Assembly (NCBI RefSeq): GCF_020536995.1
Contig: NC_068362.1
Span: 3,187,173-3,251,172, forward strand
Direction: 5' to 3'
DNA length: 64,000 nt
From: Dreissena polymorpha
Lineage: Eukaryota > Mollusca > Bivalvia > Myida > Dreissenidae
The number at the start of each line of letters is the position of its first letter. The stretch's first letter is position 1. Position numbers and translations under genes: made by a program. Below are positions 34,130-45,479 of this stretch, in pieces. The notes under the pieces are model-generated. The model did no database searches. It saw only the letters and a list, made by a program, of their open reading frames with translations, and was not told the DNA's origin.

Positions 34130-35744
34130 ATTTAACTAAGCAATTAAACACGTAATATAATATAGATAAAGTGCTTTAAGTAATTTTGGAAAATGGAAGT
34201 ACTGTAATATGGCTCCAAGGTGTCTAATTATTGGTAATAACATAAGGAAATTTTACATTATTGGGCGACTTATTTCATTATTGAAATTGAGTACAACTTG
34301 ATGATTTATCGTCAGTTACTTTTCAATAAATGTGTAAATATTTATTCATTAATTGAAACAGAATATTTTAATTAAATAATCGAACTTTTGTTCAAAATGA
34401 TTAACCATTTTTGTAACGTAACTTTAATGGCTTTACCTTATAGAACTGGAACTCACTGGCTTGCAAATATTACTGGACGTCCAGTGATAAGAAGGCATGG
34501 AGTAAGCTACCCACAAACATGCCCTTAATACAAGCCCATCAGTTAATCTAAGAACGAGGAATATTATGCTTATTATACTATGCAATACAAAAAGAAAAGA
34601 AACAAGATTGAAATTTAATGTTGTACTATCGTATTAGTTTATTGTAGACAAATAAACAAAAAGTCAATCTTAAATACACGGTAATTTATAATTAATTAAT
34701 GTAATGTTACCCATTTAACGTATTTACTTATTTGTCTCCCTTTGACAAAAAAATCCGTCTTTAGCGTACCTATTCATTGTGTACACACCGGTCTTACTGA
34801 CCTGTGTACTAACGCGAAAGGAATTGTGGGTAGCACTTCTTTTACGATTGAAAAGTGAAAGCGAAAGTAGGTCAGGTAATCGTGCTTGTGATAATCGCTA
34901 TCAGTCTTAATAGAGATTTAAAATCACATTTAAACATAATTAAATAACATTTCTTTAAACAACATTCCCTTTTACAATAAAAGGCGATTTTTCTTTTATT
35001 AGTAACATTTTCATTCCTACGCAGAACTACTTTGGCGGAAGCATAATTCCCCAAATGTGATGCTTCTTAGTATAAGAGGTGACAATAACGTAGTGACGTC
35101 ACCATCTTTGTATAGAATGCGTATCTATTTTTATACATCGAGCGAGAATTTACATTAACACGGTCTGCGGCTATTGTTTGGATGAATACATTTGCATGAT
35201 ATTGGCCGCGTAAGAAAACATTAAAGTCGTGAGTTCATAAGAAAACATGAACACATATTCATTCAATAAATTTTGACCTTAGCGGGAGAAAGTCTGAAGG
35301 ACCTGGATTTGATATTTTGGTTTCGTTGTTGCGAATCATCCACATTCTATGAATCGTGCAGTGTTATTGTTAGGCTGTGTTATTGAAATGAGGAGGTATT
35401 GATCAATTGTTAAGCGTACTTACACAAGGAATCGAATGATCAAATTAAATCATAATTTTGTATATGAGACACACACACAAAGAACAGTGTGCGACAGGTA
35501 TTGGCTTACTTTACATGTATAATACCATATAAGGTACCATACACTGTATGCGGGCATTAATTGATTTTCATAAAGGGAAGCAATCCTATTTTCGTTTTGC
35601 TGCTTAACAAGACATAATAACTAAATACTCTTACTAACTACACGTTCATCAGTCAATAACATACGTATGCTATGCAGGAAAACTAATTAAAAAGTATAGA
35701 ACGGCTTATAATTAAACTGTGAAATCCCATAAAAACACGGAACG
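34130..35744. other. Non-coding DNA
   Basis: No gene is recognised. The stretch leads up to the pore-forming protein fossil. Confidence 0.4.
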
Positions 35745-36339
35745 ATGCGGAATTCGAGCATTTTCAAGAAAGCTTCATTAGCCATTTGCGGCATCGGACT
35801 AGTAGTATTTAAAGCCACAACCTTTTTCGTGGATGTGAACATAAGGGTTGAAAACTCTGCAGTCACAATTGACCGACACGCGGATGAAGTTGACGGAGTG
35901 GTTTGTCTTTAAAGGCACTATTGCTACGGAAATTAAAACGAAACAAGCGTCGTCCTTTTGGGTTTTCCATAAATTGTGGTTGCCGTACATAGGCACCAAA
36001 GGCGTCGCATCATGGGCGATATCTCCGGTTCAGTCAGTTTCAAACGATGATCCAAAGTATCAGATGTTGTTCGTGCCGTGGAGCGCTAAATTGTTAGGAA
36101 GGAGGAAAAAAAACACGGGTGTCGGTGTGACGAAACCGTGTGATGACGTTAACGTTTTAAACGACGTCGAGTCGTTGGATTTTGTACGACTAATCGACGC
36201 TGATAAACACGATGGAATAGACGTGTTTGAAATGATACCAATTATGAAAGGTAAGACTAACGAATTGGTTGTGGACGCTGGGCATATTTCGATTGTTGCG
36301 AGTATGGGTGTAAACTGGCGGCCTTGGGTAGAAGTTTAA
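35745..36339 (+). pseudogene. Broken actinoporin-like (echotoxin/conoporin family) pore-forming protein gene
   Basis: The stretch has codon use and GC content unlike its AT-rich surroundings. Its readings show an N-terminal hydrophobic segment (SLAICGIGLVVF) and then blocks in the order of molluscan actinoporin-like proteins: a VNIRVEN strand, GTKGVASWAIS, a YQMLFVPWS strand comparable to the 'SVP' region, and a closing HISIVASMG strand. The family consists of beta-pore-forming proteins that bind membranes; several gastropod and bivalve lineages carry them. It does not read through as one protein and appears broken at about one point, so I treat it as a fossil, probably recent because the remainder is well kept. 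The family assignment rests on motif order by eye. Confidence 0.45.
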
Positions 36340-36399
36340 GTTAAAGAAAGCGACAAGAATTTGATTCCGGTCAAGCAACCAATAGCTCCTACAAACAAA

Positions 36400-37590
36400 A
36401 CAAGTTTGGATGCGGAAGATTGCTATGTTGAAACAAAGAACACAAAAGTTAAAGATTTGAAGATTATCTTTATGCTGCTAGCTGTTATCGCGTGTAAAAC
36501 GTATTCCTTAAATCCGATATAATAACTACCAAGACATATATTTATTAGGTTTGATATAAAAAGTATGTATATCTCCTTTCCAGCTATTTTTGCAGAAACA
36601 AGATTTAAACATGAACAATGCTTTAGTGAAAGCACACACGATGACATCTTGATTTTGATTAATAGTTTAAATTGAAGTGTGTAAAAATAATGATGAATTA
36701 TTTTGGTAAAGGTTTGCATCATAAATTATGGAGTTACAATTCTTTTTTTCCTGATATCTGTGGTAGGGTCGATCCATGTAATTTGGTCGGAATAATTAAG
36801 ACATGATATATTTATGTCAATAAAGTACATAATCTGTTGTATAGATAACTGTACTGAATGTTCTTTTTTCAGATGAGAAATCTAAGGTAAACTACATGTC
36901 TGTATATAAGATGTTACGTTACAAATGACCTTCTTTAAAAAAAGTATTCATGGTAGGAACACAAATTACCTGATGATACTCGCCTAGTTCTCCCAGATTC
37001 TTTTAAATACAATATTTCCCTAAAACAGTTCTGTCGGTATTTTCCTTACCCCGTCCGACTGGATCCTATTTAGGATTGTCTCATGTTAAACGGAATCGCA
37101 GTATTTTCCAAGTTACTTATACAATTTCAACGATCCAATTAAATGAAGACAGTGATGACCCAATATCGTCATTAATACATAAGTAAATACTTCATAGAGA
37201 GGCGCAACGTATTTTGACGAGGGTTGTCCTTGCAAAGAAACGTCCGAAATTACACAGATCGACCCATAAAGATGTAGATCGTATTTTGCGACGTAGCTGT
37301 CATATGTGTATTCTGACCTAGATGTTTTGCGATAATTATCTTAAGTGGAAAAATTGAATGCCAATAGAATAGCGCAACATTTCATGTTTTTGTAAATACA
37401 AACTATGTGATTTTTTGACCATTGGCAATGGGATCGGGTCCCTTTTGATTGGGAAAATCGCTTTGTTTTGGCAATAATTGGGAAATTAGTGTTGGGGTAT
37501 TTTTTATTAACAAATGCTTAAAAATTACAATAAAAGTGATGTAAATACATTTATTAAGGTTTTAACATAGAACTTGCTGGGGGATTAAAT
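36400..37590. other. Non-coding DNA
   Basis: No gene is recognised. From about 37,418 the text becomes rich in 'attgggaaa' and 'gggtccc' motifs, resembling a bivalve repeat that ends near 37,765. Confidence 0.4.
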
Positions 37591-37596
37591 GCTGAG

Positions 37597-37669
37597 ATTT
37601 ATTTGTATTTTATTTATTTGTATTTTATTTATTTGTATTTTATTTATTTGTATTTTATTTATTTGTATC
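37597..37669. repeat. Tandem repeat, 15-bp unit
   Basis: About 4.7 nearly perfect copies of ATTTGTATTTTATTT. It is a simple minisatellite inside a 'ttgggaaa'-rich repeat context. Confidence 0.9.
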
Positions 37670-38159
37670 TTTCTTTCGTTTAATTTGAAATTTTTGGATC
37701 CCATTTGGGAAAAATATATACGTGCTTCCCTTGTGAATGGGTCCCCCTACAGGCCCCAAATTTGAATAACAAAACAAACAAACAGAACTTATAACAGTGG
37801 TTTTATGTATACCTATGACTATGGGATAGGTGTGAATAATAAAATTTACATTATTGTTAAAGGCTCATAAAAGGTGACGATCCGTAATTATTACCGATTT
37901 TAAAATATTGTTTGCAGATTTTATTTATTAAGGTTATCAAAAAACAATATATATATATGCTGTTGAACATTACCAAAAATTGAGCAATACAACTTGTTTT
38001 TGAACTGAAATACAGTGTCCTCCAAGTCAATTATGTTTACAAACATTCAGTATATTTACATCGCTGTTTACCGGTGTGTAGAAATACCTCAATCCCCGTA
38101 ATTACCGAAATCCCCGTAATTACCAAAATCCCCGCTGTGCAAACACTCAATTTCTCTCT

Positions 38160-38241
38160 ATGTATCAAGAGGTAGTTTACCAACATAATGAATAAGTTGC
38201 CCAGCTCTTGCCACGTGGAGGCCATCTCTTGTAAGTGCCAA
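38160..38241 (-). pseudogene. Possible 3' end of a captured gene, SGNH-hydrolase-like block
   Basis: On the minus strand one frame reads LALTRDGLHVARAGQLIHYV and stops soon after at a TAG. DG-H followed by a small hydrophobic helix is the layout of the last conserved block of SGNH/GDSL hydrolases. The fragment is too short for assignment and lacks the other blocks. It lies just inside the left arm of the TTAA element and may be the tail of a captured or element gene. Confidence 0.2.
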
Positions 38242-38754
38242 ATTTTGAATTTCATAAAAGAAATTTAAAAAATAGGCCGAAATAGTCCCAAAATATAAAC
38301 AAGTAGTTAAAATTTGCAACTGTTTGTAATAAAATAAAACAGCACAGCTTTATATAAGCTTGTCTGTCAATGAGTATGTTACCCTCAGTTCCAAATCTGA
38401 TAATGATAAAAGAAAGAAATAATAGTTAATCCAGGCCATACATAATAAGTGATACATAATATAAAAACATAGAATAAACACATTGAAAAATATATATATA
38501 CATCCATGTTACATATACATACGCAAAGAAGGTAATGAAGTAACATAATTCAAGATCATAATGATTACAGTAACAAATGTGAACAATAAATAAAAAATGA
38601 TGATTATCATTAAAATTTATAAAGAAATATATAAGACGGGCATTTAACTTGTGTTTCATTTATTTCACGATAGAAATATCAACGGAATGCACAGGTAAAC
38701 TATCAGAGGAGTTTTAATTACATCACAACTGATTGAATGTGTTAATTCTGTTAT

Positions 38755-39076
38755 CTACGGAATCCGGTTAGTGCCATCTATAATCTCGCACTTCTTTCAT
38801 CAAGGGCGACATTAGACACACTAAGCGATACTTGATTTTTTTTCTTGACAGTCGCGGCGACGCACGATATATTTAACACGATATATCGCCTTTTTGGCTA
38901 CATACACAAGGGCAATATATCGTGTTAAATATATCGTGCGTCGCTGCGACTGTCAAGAAAAAGATCAAGTATCGCCGCGACAGTCAAGAAAAAGATCAAG
39001 TATCGCTTCGTGTGTCTAGCGTCGCCCTTGATGAAAGAAGTGCGAGATTATAGATGACACTATCCGGATTCCGTAG
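38755..39076. mobile_element. Long-palindrome MITE (TTAT flanks)
   Basis: The left and right arms, each about 130-145 bp, are inverted copies: 'ctacggaatccgg', 'tataatctcgcacttctttc' and 'atcaagggcgac' on the left reappear complemented on the right, meeting in a central 'aatatatcgtgttaaatata' region. TTAT flanks both sides (38,751-54 and 39,077-80). The right arm has an extra tandem copy of a 30-mer containing 'agtcaagaaaaagatcaagt' (about 38,949-39,004) that the left arm lacks. Confidence 0.8.
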
Positions 39077-40327
39077 TTATCTTATTAGCTGGGTGTTAAT
39101 AGACCCTTTCAGTTATTCGCATTTAGTAGTGTCTGAGTTGTGTCCCTTAGCCGGATGTGACGTCATGCGATGATAAAAAATCCGCAAGAGATAAAAGTGT
39201 ACAATGTCGAGCTGATAATATCAACGTATCTTGCACAATAATGGCGTAAATTGAACAAATATGTCAATTTTTATAATACATATATATGCGTAAATCGAAC
39301 AAATATTTCAGTTTTTTATTATATTGACGCCTATTAGGTCTATCGCTTTTCATTTTTGAACGTTGAAGCGTGTAAATACATTAAACATTCCGTTCAATAA
39401 CCCTGTGTGTCGCAAGACAAATCCCGTACTGTTCCAACTAAACTTTAAACGTAAATGTTTTATTATTTTATTGTGAAATATTGAAAAAAAGCGCCGAACT
39501 TTATATTTTAATGGTATTAACTATTCGCATATGATTTGAGCGCGTTTTTACCACTTGGAAACATGACCTTTACAATTGAAAATGGGAATTCACCCCACCT
39601 GCAAAGTTTAGACTCCGCCCACTGGTTGGCAAAAAGATATGGAATTCATGTAAGCGCATATAGCGAAGGTTGACAAAATCATCGTTTGTACTGATATTCA
39701 GCAAAATTTCAAATTCTATTATTTGTTTTTACTAACAACAACCTCGGGAGTAGAACACAATGTAAAAGTTCGGTATATGGTTATGACAAAAATCTCCATA
39801 CTTGGCACTTTCTTCGCGACCATTTTTTGTTACAAAATTATCATCAATTGAACAATTTATTTTAGAATAAATTAAATTCAACGAGCGAAAACTAATAATG
39901 GTGAAAACAAACAACAATTAAATAGATCGATTTCATGTATATTGAACAAACTTACCTTGTTACACATAAAATAAATTCCATTGATTAATGTTATTGTTTA
40001 ATTTAATTGTTCACACCAATGTTGACACTCTCTGTTGCAGCATTTTTATCCCGGTGTTTTATTGCATCTTTGTTCATCACAACCCGATTATCTCATTATG
40101 ATCCGATACTGCCCAGACAAAGAAAACGAGGTGTCATAAACCCAGGGTCCTATACTTTGGTCGCGGCATACACCACGTGCTATTTATTATACCCCTCATG
40201 TCAACACCCCTTAGCATATTAAGCAGTCACTTAAGCCAAATTTTTAAGCCAAAATACTTCAATACAATATTTAAACATTTAAAAAAATGAAGACATTATC
40301 GGAAATGTATTTACAGGAACTAGTGTA

Positions 40328-41671
40328 TATGATGTGCCACAAGTGAACGTCAAAAAACTGAATGGCTGACGTCAACAATAAATGTGCTTAATAAAACAAA
40401 GCGGTTTAAACATATTAAACATCAACCATTTACCTTAATATTTGGTTATATAGCCTTTCGATTTTATTACACTCTGTATTCCCCTTGGTAAACTCGAATA
40501 CAAGTTTCTAATATATTCAACAGGAATGTTTATCCAGATGTCCCGAATGTCTGCCTCAAGCTTATTTTGTGTGTCTACGACATCGGGTTGATTTTTTAGT
40601 TGTCTTTTAAGCCTATGCCATACGTTCTCTATTATATTTAAGTCCGGACTTTGGGCAGGCCAGATCATAGAATGAATTCTATGTTCTCTTTTGAACTGGC
40701 TTACAACCCGGGCTCTATGTATCGGGGCGTTGTCGTCCTGGAATATGTACCTTCCATCCTGGAAATGGCGAGCTACAACGGGCCAGAGATTATCTTCTAG
40801 GATGGAAATATACTTTTCAGCTTTAATGTTATCCTTTAGAACAGTTACAGTACAGACATCTTCGTATGTAATGCAACCCCATATCATCAAACTGAACTTA
40901 GGGGTTGGGGAGTTCCGAGGCAACACGGTAGCCAATCTTCGCCTACCTTTCTCCAAATGAAAACCTTATTGTCGGTCCCGATATCAACTTGGCACTCGTC
41001 ACTGAAGATCACCCTTTTCCAGTAATGGCCTACAGTCCTCTTTCTGTTTGTTCTGCACGAGTTAACGCGATTCTTCCGGTTGATTTCTCGAATTCGAATT
41101 TACAACTACACGCCTGTGATATCCTTCACTATACAATTTCCTCTGTACGGTTCGTCTGGAAACTGTGTCGTTCCTATTTTGATTGAAATATCCAGTTATG
41201 TCCGATAAAGTTCTTTTCCTGTTTTGTTTTACGATCCGCAACAATGCCCGACTTTCACGTTCATTTATTTGTGTCGGGGCTCCTTTTCTCGGTAAGTTTT
41301 CAACACTATTCCGTGCGAGAAATCTATTTATAATCCCAGCTATTGAAGTCCGTGGTATGCCTAATCTTCGGGAAATTTCTGTTTGTCGAAGACCTGATTG
41401 AAACAATGAAACAACAGCCGTTTTCGTGTCTGGGGTGAGTTCTTTCCTTTCACCTACCATGACTGTTTATAACACGATTTCGGATGCAGATTACGTCATA
41501 TTCTAGATATAAATACGTCATGATGATGTCACGAAGCATAGAAAAATAATTGATTATAGGAAGGGATATAACCCTTACATTTTTATTTCATTTGAACGTT
41601 GTATGTTTACTGCCCTTACCAATGCAGCTATTACTCAAAACGTTATGACGTTCACTTATGACACAAGTCTG
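40328..41671 (-). mobile_element. Tc1-like transposon nested in the pogo-like element
   Basis: A degenerate Tc1 transposase (minus strand) lies between weak inverted repeats of the form TGTGNCANAAGTGAACGTCA: plus-strand 40,333-40,355 and its complement at 41,646-41,665. TA occurs just outside (40,326-27 and 41,672-73). The size of about 1.34 kb is normal for Tc1. It does not interrupt the pogo-like transposase frame. Confidence 0.7.
40435..41460 (-). pseudogene. Tc1-like transposase, frameshifted
   Basis: The N-terminal part (41,460 down to 41,062) begins MVGERKELTPDTKTAVV and carries a paired helix-turn-helix (GLRQTEISRRLGIPRTSIAGI). A middle segment in another frame has VIFSDECQVDIG with the first catalytic Asp. 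The C-terminal part (about 40,956 to 40,435) has IFQDDNAPIHRA and SPDLNIIENVWHRLK, giving DD34E spacing (34 residues between the second Asp and the Glu). At least two frame changes separate the parts (about 41,060-41,110 and about 40,935-40,960), so no functional enzyme is encoded. Stop codons inside each part are few, suggesting moderate age. Confidence 0.85.
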
Positions 41672-42262
41672 TACATAAGCCAGTTTAATCATCATAATAC
41701 AGTGTTTATGAACTATAAATAAATTAAAAAAAATGTGCAATTTAATTGCTACGCAATAGAGATAATTAACGGGTACCGGCAAATGTAAACTCCGCTTTTA
41801 CGTGTGCAGATTTCAAGTACGTTATTGCAGTGTACGAGACACCATAATGAAAACAAGCAATCACAACTGGGTAAACAATACTTGCGATACATAAATTAAA
41901 TATATAGATTTATTGATCATAAAATGCTAAATTTTTATCACTCCTTATCATAAGTGAAGAGATTTTAATATGCATGCAAAGACAGTTCAATTTGCATAAT
42001 ATGCAGAGCTCTTTTCCGTATTTATACTAAAATTTTATAAATATTGTCATTCAATGTAAATGAAACGAAAATCCATTCAATGGAAAAGAAAAAGATGAAA
42101 GTTAACGTTTGTTATGTATTTCGCTTTTAAGGGCTTTGTATAACAATTGATTTAACGCACGTTCGATCGCTGATGAACAACAACTATATCCTGACCACTT
42201 ATAATTGTGATCAAATACATATATATGTTTCATTATGCTCTGTTCTTTAGATACCGTTCCTC

Positions 42263-43471
42263 TTAGACGTTACATTGGATGCTGTGGGCTATAGTATATA
42301 TAGTAGATATTGCGTTGCTTGACAGGGGATGTATTCCGGTTTTCCTGAATGCCGACTGGATATTGAGCGGCGTCATGGCCTTCAGGTATGCCTTACATGC
42401 TAACTTAGCCATGTCGAAACGAGTAATTTTCTGCCCCATATGAGCATTCATGAAAGACGCGCATTCACTGTAGTAGTAAGATTTAAAAGGCCCAAAGATA
42501 CCAACATCCAAGGGTTGAAGCACATGAGATGTGTGTGGTGGTAGCACAAACAAAACCACTCGATTTTTGCTTGCCCAATCAATCAGCTCTTGATTCACGT
42601 GAGATGCGTGGCCGTCGTAGATAACAAGAACTGACTGCTGTGGTCCAAGGGCAGGGACGTGCTCAAGGAAGTGCGTCTTCAGGTACTCAAGAAATACGTC
42701 ACCGTGAGACCATCCGGAGTCTGACATGACCCCTCTGGCTCCCGGAGACGTACCTTTCATCAACTCGGGGTTATACCTTTTGCCTTTGAAAACAAAATAG
42801 AGTGGGAGTGAGTTTCCTGAGGCATTAGCGCACGCGATAACGGTTGTTGTTGTGGATCTGGGAGAAGTTATGGCCTGTGGTTTGCTGCCGACGGGAGCGA
42901 TAACATTGGGTGGTCTGTGTTTAGGCTGAATTCCAGTTTCGTCAATGTTGTATATAAGATGTGGCTTGTCTAGGAGATTGCGTTTCTGAAGGGAAATTTC
43001 TAAATTCTTGAAATACTGCTCTAACGCTTCTGGGGTTGTTGACTTGACGCGGTTGGTGTCTAATGCTCTCGGCTTTAATGAAACTATTCTTTGGTCCCAC
43101 CTTTTTCTAAACCCGTAGAGCCAGGTGTTGCTCATTGGTTTGTTATCCGGTTTTCTTCCAAGTTCGTGAAGCAATTCGCCGGCCAGCTGTTTAAGTTTGG
43201 TATTGGTTATACCATACCCTAACTGGGACAACGTTGTGATGCGCTCAATTAGGGTTTCTTCTTCTTCTTGGGTCATAGCTCTCCATCGTTCATTTGGATT
43301 CTCTGCGTTTACAAGACCCTTAACGCGATCCCTCAATGTTTGAGTCGGAACTCCGAAATTGCGCGCAGCAGTTTTAATTTTCATACCCTTTTCTTTAACT
43401 GCCTTGTAAGCAAGAAGCAGGCTTTCTGGATTGTAATTTCGTTTTCCAGCATTGTACTTTTTGGGGACGGG
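42263..43471 (-). CDS. Pogo/Tigger-family (DDE_1, CENP-B-like) transposase
   Basis: The frame is open from 43,513 to the stop at 42,263. The first ATG is at 43,384 (373 residues), but the preceding in-frame codons (VPKKYNAGKRNYNPESLLLA) look like the start of the psq-type helix-turn-helix, and a minus-strand acceptor (tttcag) ends at 43,472, so I take the exon to begin at 43,471 with a short 5' exon not located. Counting from that ATG: helix-turn-helix to about residue 20, a CENP-B-type DNA-binding segment about 35-110, and a DDE domain with YNIDETG (D148), VIYDGHASH (D257) and LQPLDVG (D293), spacing DD35D. No internal stops or frameshifts were seen, so the enzyme may still be, or recently was, functional. 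A domesticated host gene is the alternative, but the flanking inverted ends favour a transposon. Confidence 0.85.
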   Translation of the reverse strand, partial: PVPKKYNAGKRNYNPESLLLAYKAVKEKGMKIKTAARNFGVPTQTLRDRVKGLVNAENPNERWRAMTQEEEETLIERITTLSQLGYGITNTKLKQLAGELLHELGRKPDNKPMSNTWLYGFRKRWDQRIVSLKPRALDTNRVKSTTPEALEQYFKNLEISLQKRNLLDKPHLIYNIDETGIQPKHRPPNVIAPVGSKPQAITSPRSTTTTVIACANASGNSLPLYFVFKGKRYNPELMKGTSPGARGVMSDSGWSHGDVFLEYLKTHFLEHVPALGPQQSVLVIYDGHASHVNQELIDWASKNRVVLFVLPPHTSHVLQPLDVGIFGPFKSYYYSECASFMNAHMGQKITRFDMAKLACKAYLKAMTPLNIQSAFRKTGIHPLSSNAISTIYTIAHSIQCNV

Positions 43472-44764
43472 CTGAAAGGCAAAATTAATGCTACCTAAAT
43501 GTGTACATGTGTTTCATGTGAAGCTCGTATGGTGCATGCTAAACTTTCGATCAATAGCTTCATTGTTCGATCCCCTCTAAATAAAGTTATAAATATCTGC
43601 TCATAAACTCAACAATGTGGTTCGCTGAATGGCACGGACTCGACAGTTTTTTCTAGCACACAATTCAGTCGAAAAAATGTGAAACTATTTTACTTAAATT
43701 GCTCAAATTGCCATTCATGGCTCAGACATAACGCAATCTTTTTTTCCATTAGATCTGCAATAGATGTGCCGGTAATACCCGGAAAAAATTTGACAACATC
43801 TCATTAAGGAAACGGATTTCAGTGCAACCAATCTTGAATACAAGTTTTAAATTGGATTTTAATTGATTTTGATGCACATAAGTGAACATGGTGGTTTAGC
43901 GTAGACTTCCTGACATTACCTATACTTTTAAGCGCATAAATATACTGACCTGATTTGTGAGTTACTTCCCTTCTGTGTAAACAAACGACAACATAAATTC
44001 ATAATTCCAAATCGGATTTTAAAGTAAATTTGGGTCAAAGGGTACTGATTAACATATTGTTTGTTATAATTTAGCATAAATATGATGATTTTCAGCAATA
44101 TACCTGCTTATGACGCATCTTTTCTTATGTATTTTCTTACAAGGACGAGGTCCAACAAAATTTGCGTAGTTTTCGGACAATGAAAATTTCGCACGCGCTG
44201 TAATTCTTGTAATATATGTGACGTAACGGTATCTCGAGAATAACGGTATCGGAAGAATAAGGGATATATTTTAAACATCATTCATAAAAGTCTTTCTATA
44301 AGAAATAATACGGCTTATTTAGCTATTGAGTTTTGTGGGATTTTCAGGATTTAGTCTTCCGATCGCGTTCTCTGACGAACAATACCTCTGCTTTATAAGC
44401 ATTATCAACCGAATATCAAAATTTCATTAAAAATTAATACATTATTTACAAATAGGTAAGTACAAACATTATTGTGCATATGTTTAGTCCTTTTACATCG
44501 TTGAAAAAACATTTTCAAACAAGATCTCTGTTCTCGTTTACACTCGATACACTCGATTATCATCGCATGACGTAACAAAAGGGAGATAATTAAAAACCGG
44601 CATTAACTGAAAGGGTCTATTAACATGTCGCACATTCTCGGCCCTTTCCGTCAAACATCGGATAAGTACCTCGAAGGAGATAGTATGAATACACATTTCG
44701 GAAGCGGTATCGCGGTCTACCTACGCGGGCCTACGCGAATCAAAATTACATAGTAAAAACCAAC

Positions 44765-44896
44765 ATGGCCGGTTTTGCGAGTTGTTTACATTTTGCAAAG
44801 ATGAAAATGGGGATTTTCTATGCTCTGAAGCCAGAGCAAGTACAAACTCTACAGGAATTATGGACGCCATCGTTGTTATTGTTTTTGTTGTTGTAA
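44765..44896 (+). pseudogene. Short N-terminal fragment, possibly of a RecQ-like helicase
   Basis: ATG 44,765 opens a 43-codon frame reading MAGFASCLHFAKMKMGIFYAL and then KPEQVQTLQ. 'LKPEQ...L' before a helicase motif I is typical of RecQ-like helicases in invertebrate mobile elements, but here the frame runs into a leucine-rich stretch and stops before any Walker A motif. It may be exon 1 of a deleted gene. It lies near the right arm of the TTAA element, in sequence more GC-rich than average. Confidence 0.2.
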
Positions 44897-45479
44897 CATT
44901 CTTAGAATGGTATCACGTGGGCGGACTACTTTCAACCCGTATTTCTCCCGAGTCCGATTATGATAATCTGCGAGGGGTACCGAATGGGTCTATTAACTCG
45001 CCTCCGATTGAAGGTGATAATCTGAATACCCGCAGCGCGCAATCTGATTACCCGCTACGCACACGCGTCAATATGATATAAATGCTTTTGCTACATGTAT
45101 CATACCTGGTTTCATTAATAAATGAATCGTACATATATACAAGTATATGAATGCTTTATCAACACATTAAAATTTAAGCGATGTCATAAAACAATTATAC
45201 CGATGACATCAATCACCATTTAAGGCGTACATTTGGGAAAGTCGTTACTCGGCAGGTGTTCTTAATATTAACGATGATTTCGGGGGATTTCGCTAATTAC
45301 GGGGAATTTCGGTATTTCTACACACCGGTAAACAGCGATGTAAATAAACTGAATGTTTGTAAACAGAATTCACTTCTAGGACACTGAATTTTGAGGTCAA
45401 AATATATTGTATTGCTATTTTTTATGAAAATGTCCAATAGCATATGTATATTGCTTTTTGAAAACCTTTATAAATAAAT

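Larger units (their letters stand above)
39102..44617. mobile_element. Pogo/Tigger-like DNA transposon, 5.5 kb including a nested Tc1 copy
   Basis: The ends are inverted: TA (39,100-01) then GACCCTTTCAGTTA, and TAACTGAAAGGGTC then TA (44,618-19). Subterminal 'acgtcatgcgatgat' occurs on both sides in inverted order (about 39,160 and 44,559). TA target duplications and a DD35D transposase place it in the Tc1/mariner-pogo group. Without the nested Tc1-like element it would be about 4.2 kb, long for a pogo element. It is itself inserted in the TTAA element. Confidence 0.75.

Noticed and set aside
37597-37669. CRISPR-like short regular repeat
   Set aside because: A contiguous 15-bp minisatellite with no spacers, in a eukaryotic genome.
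40691-41401. Plus-strand frames across the Tc1-like element
   Set aside because: They are shadows of the minus-strand transposase.
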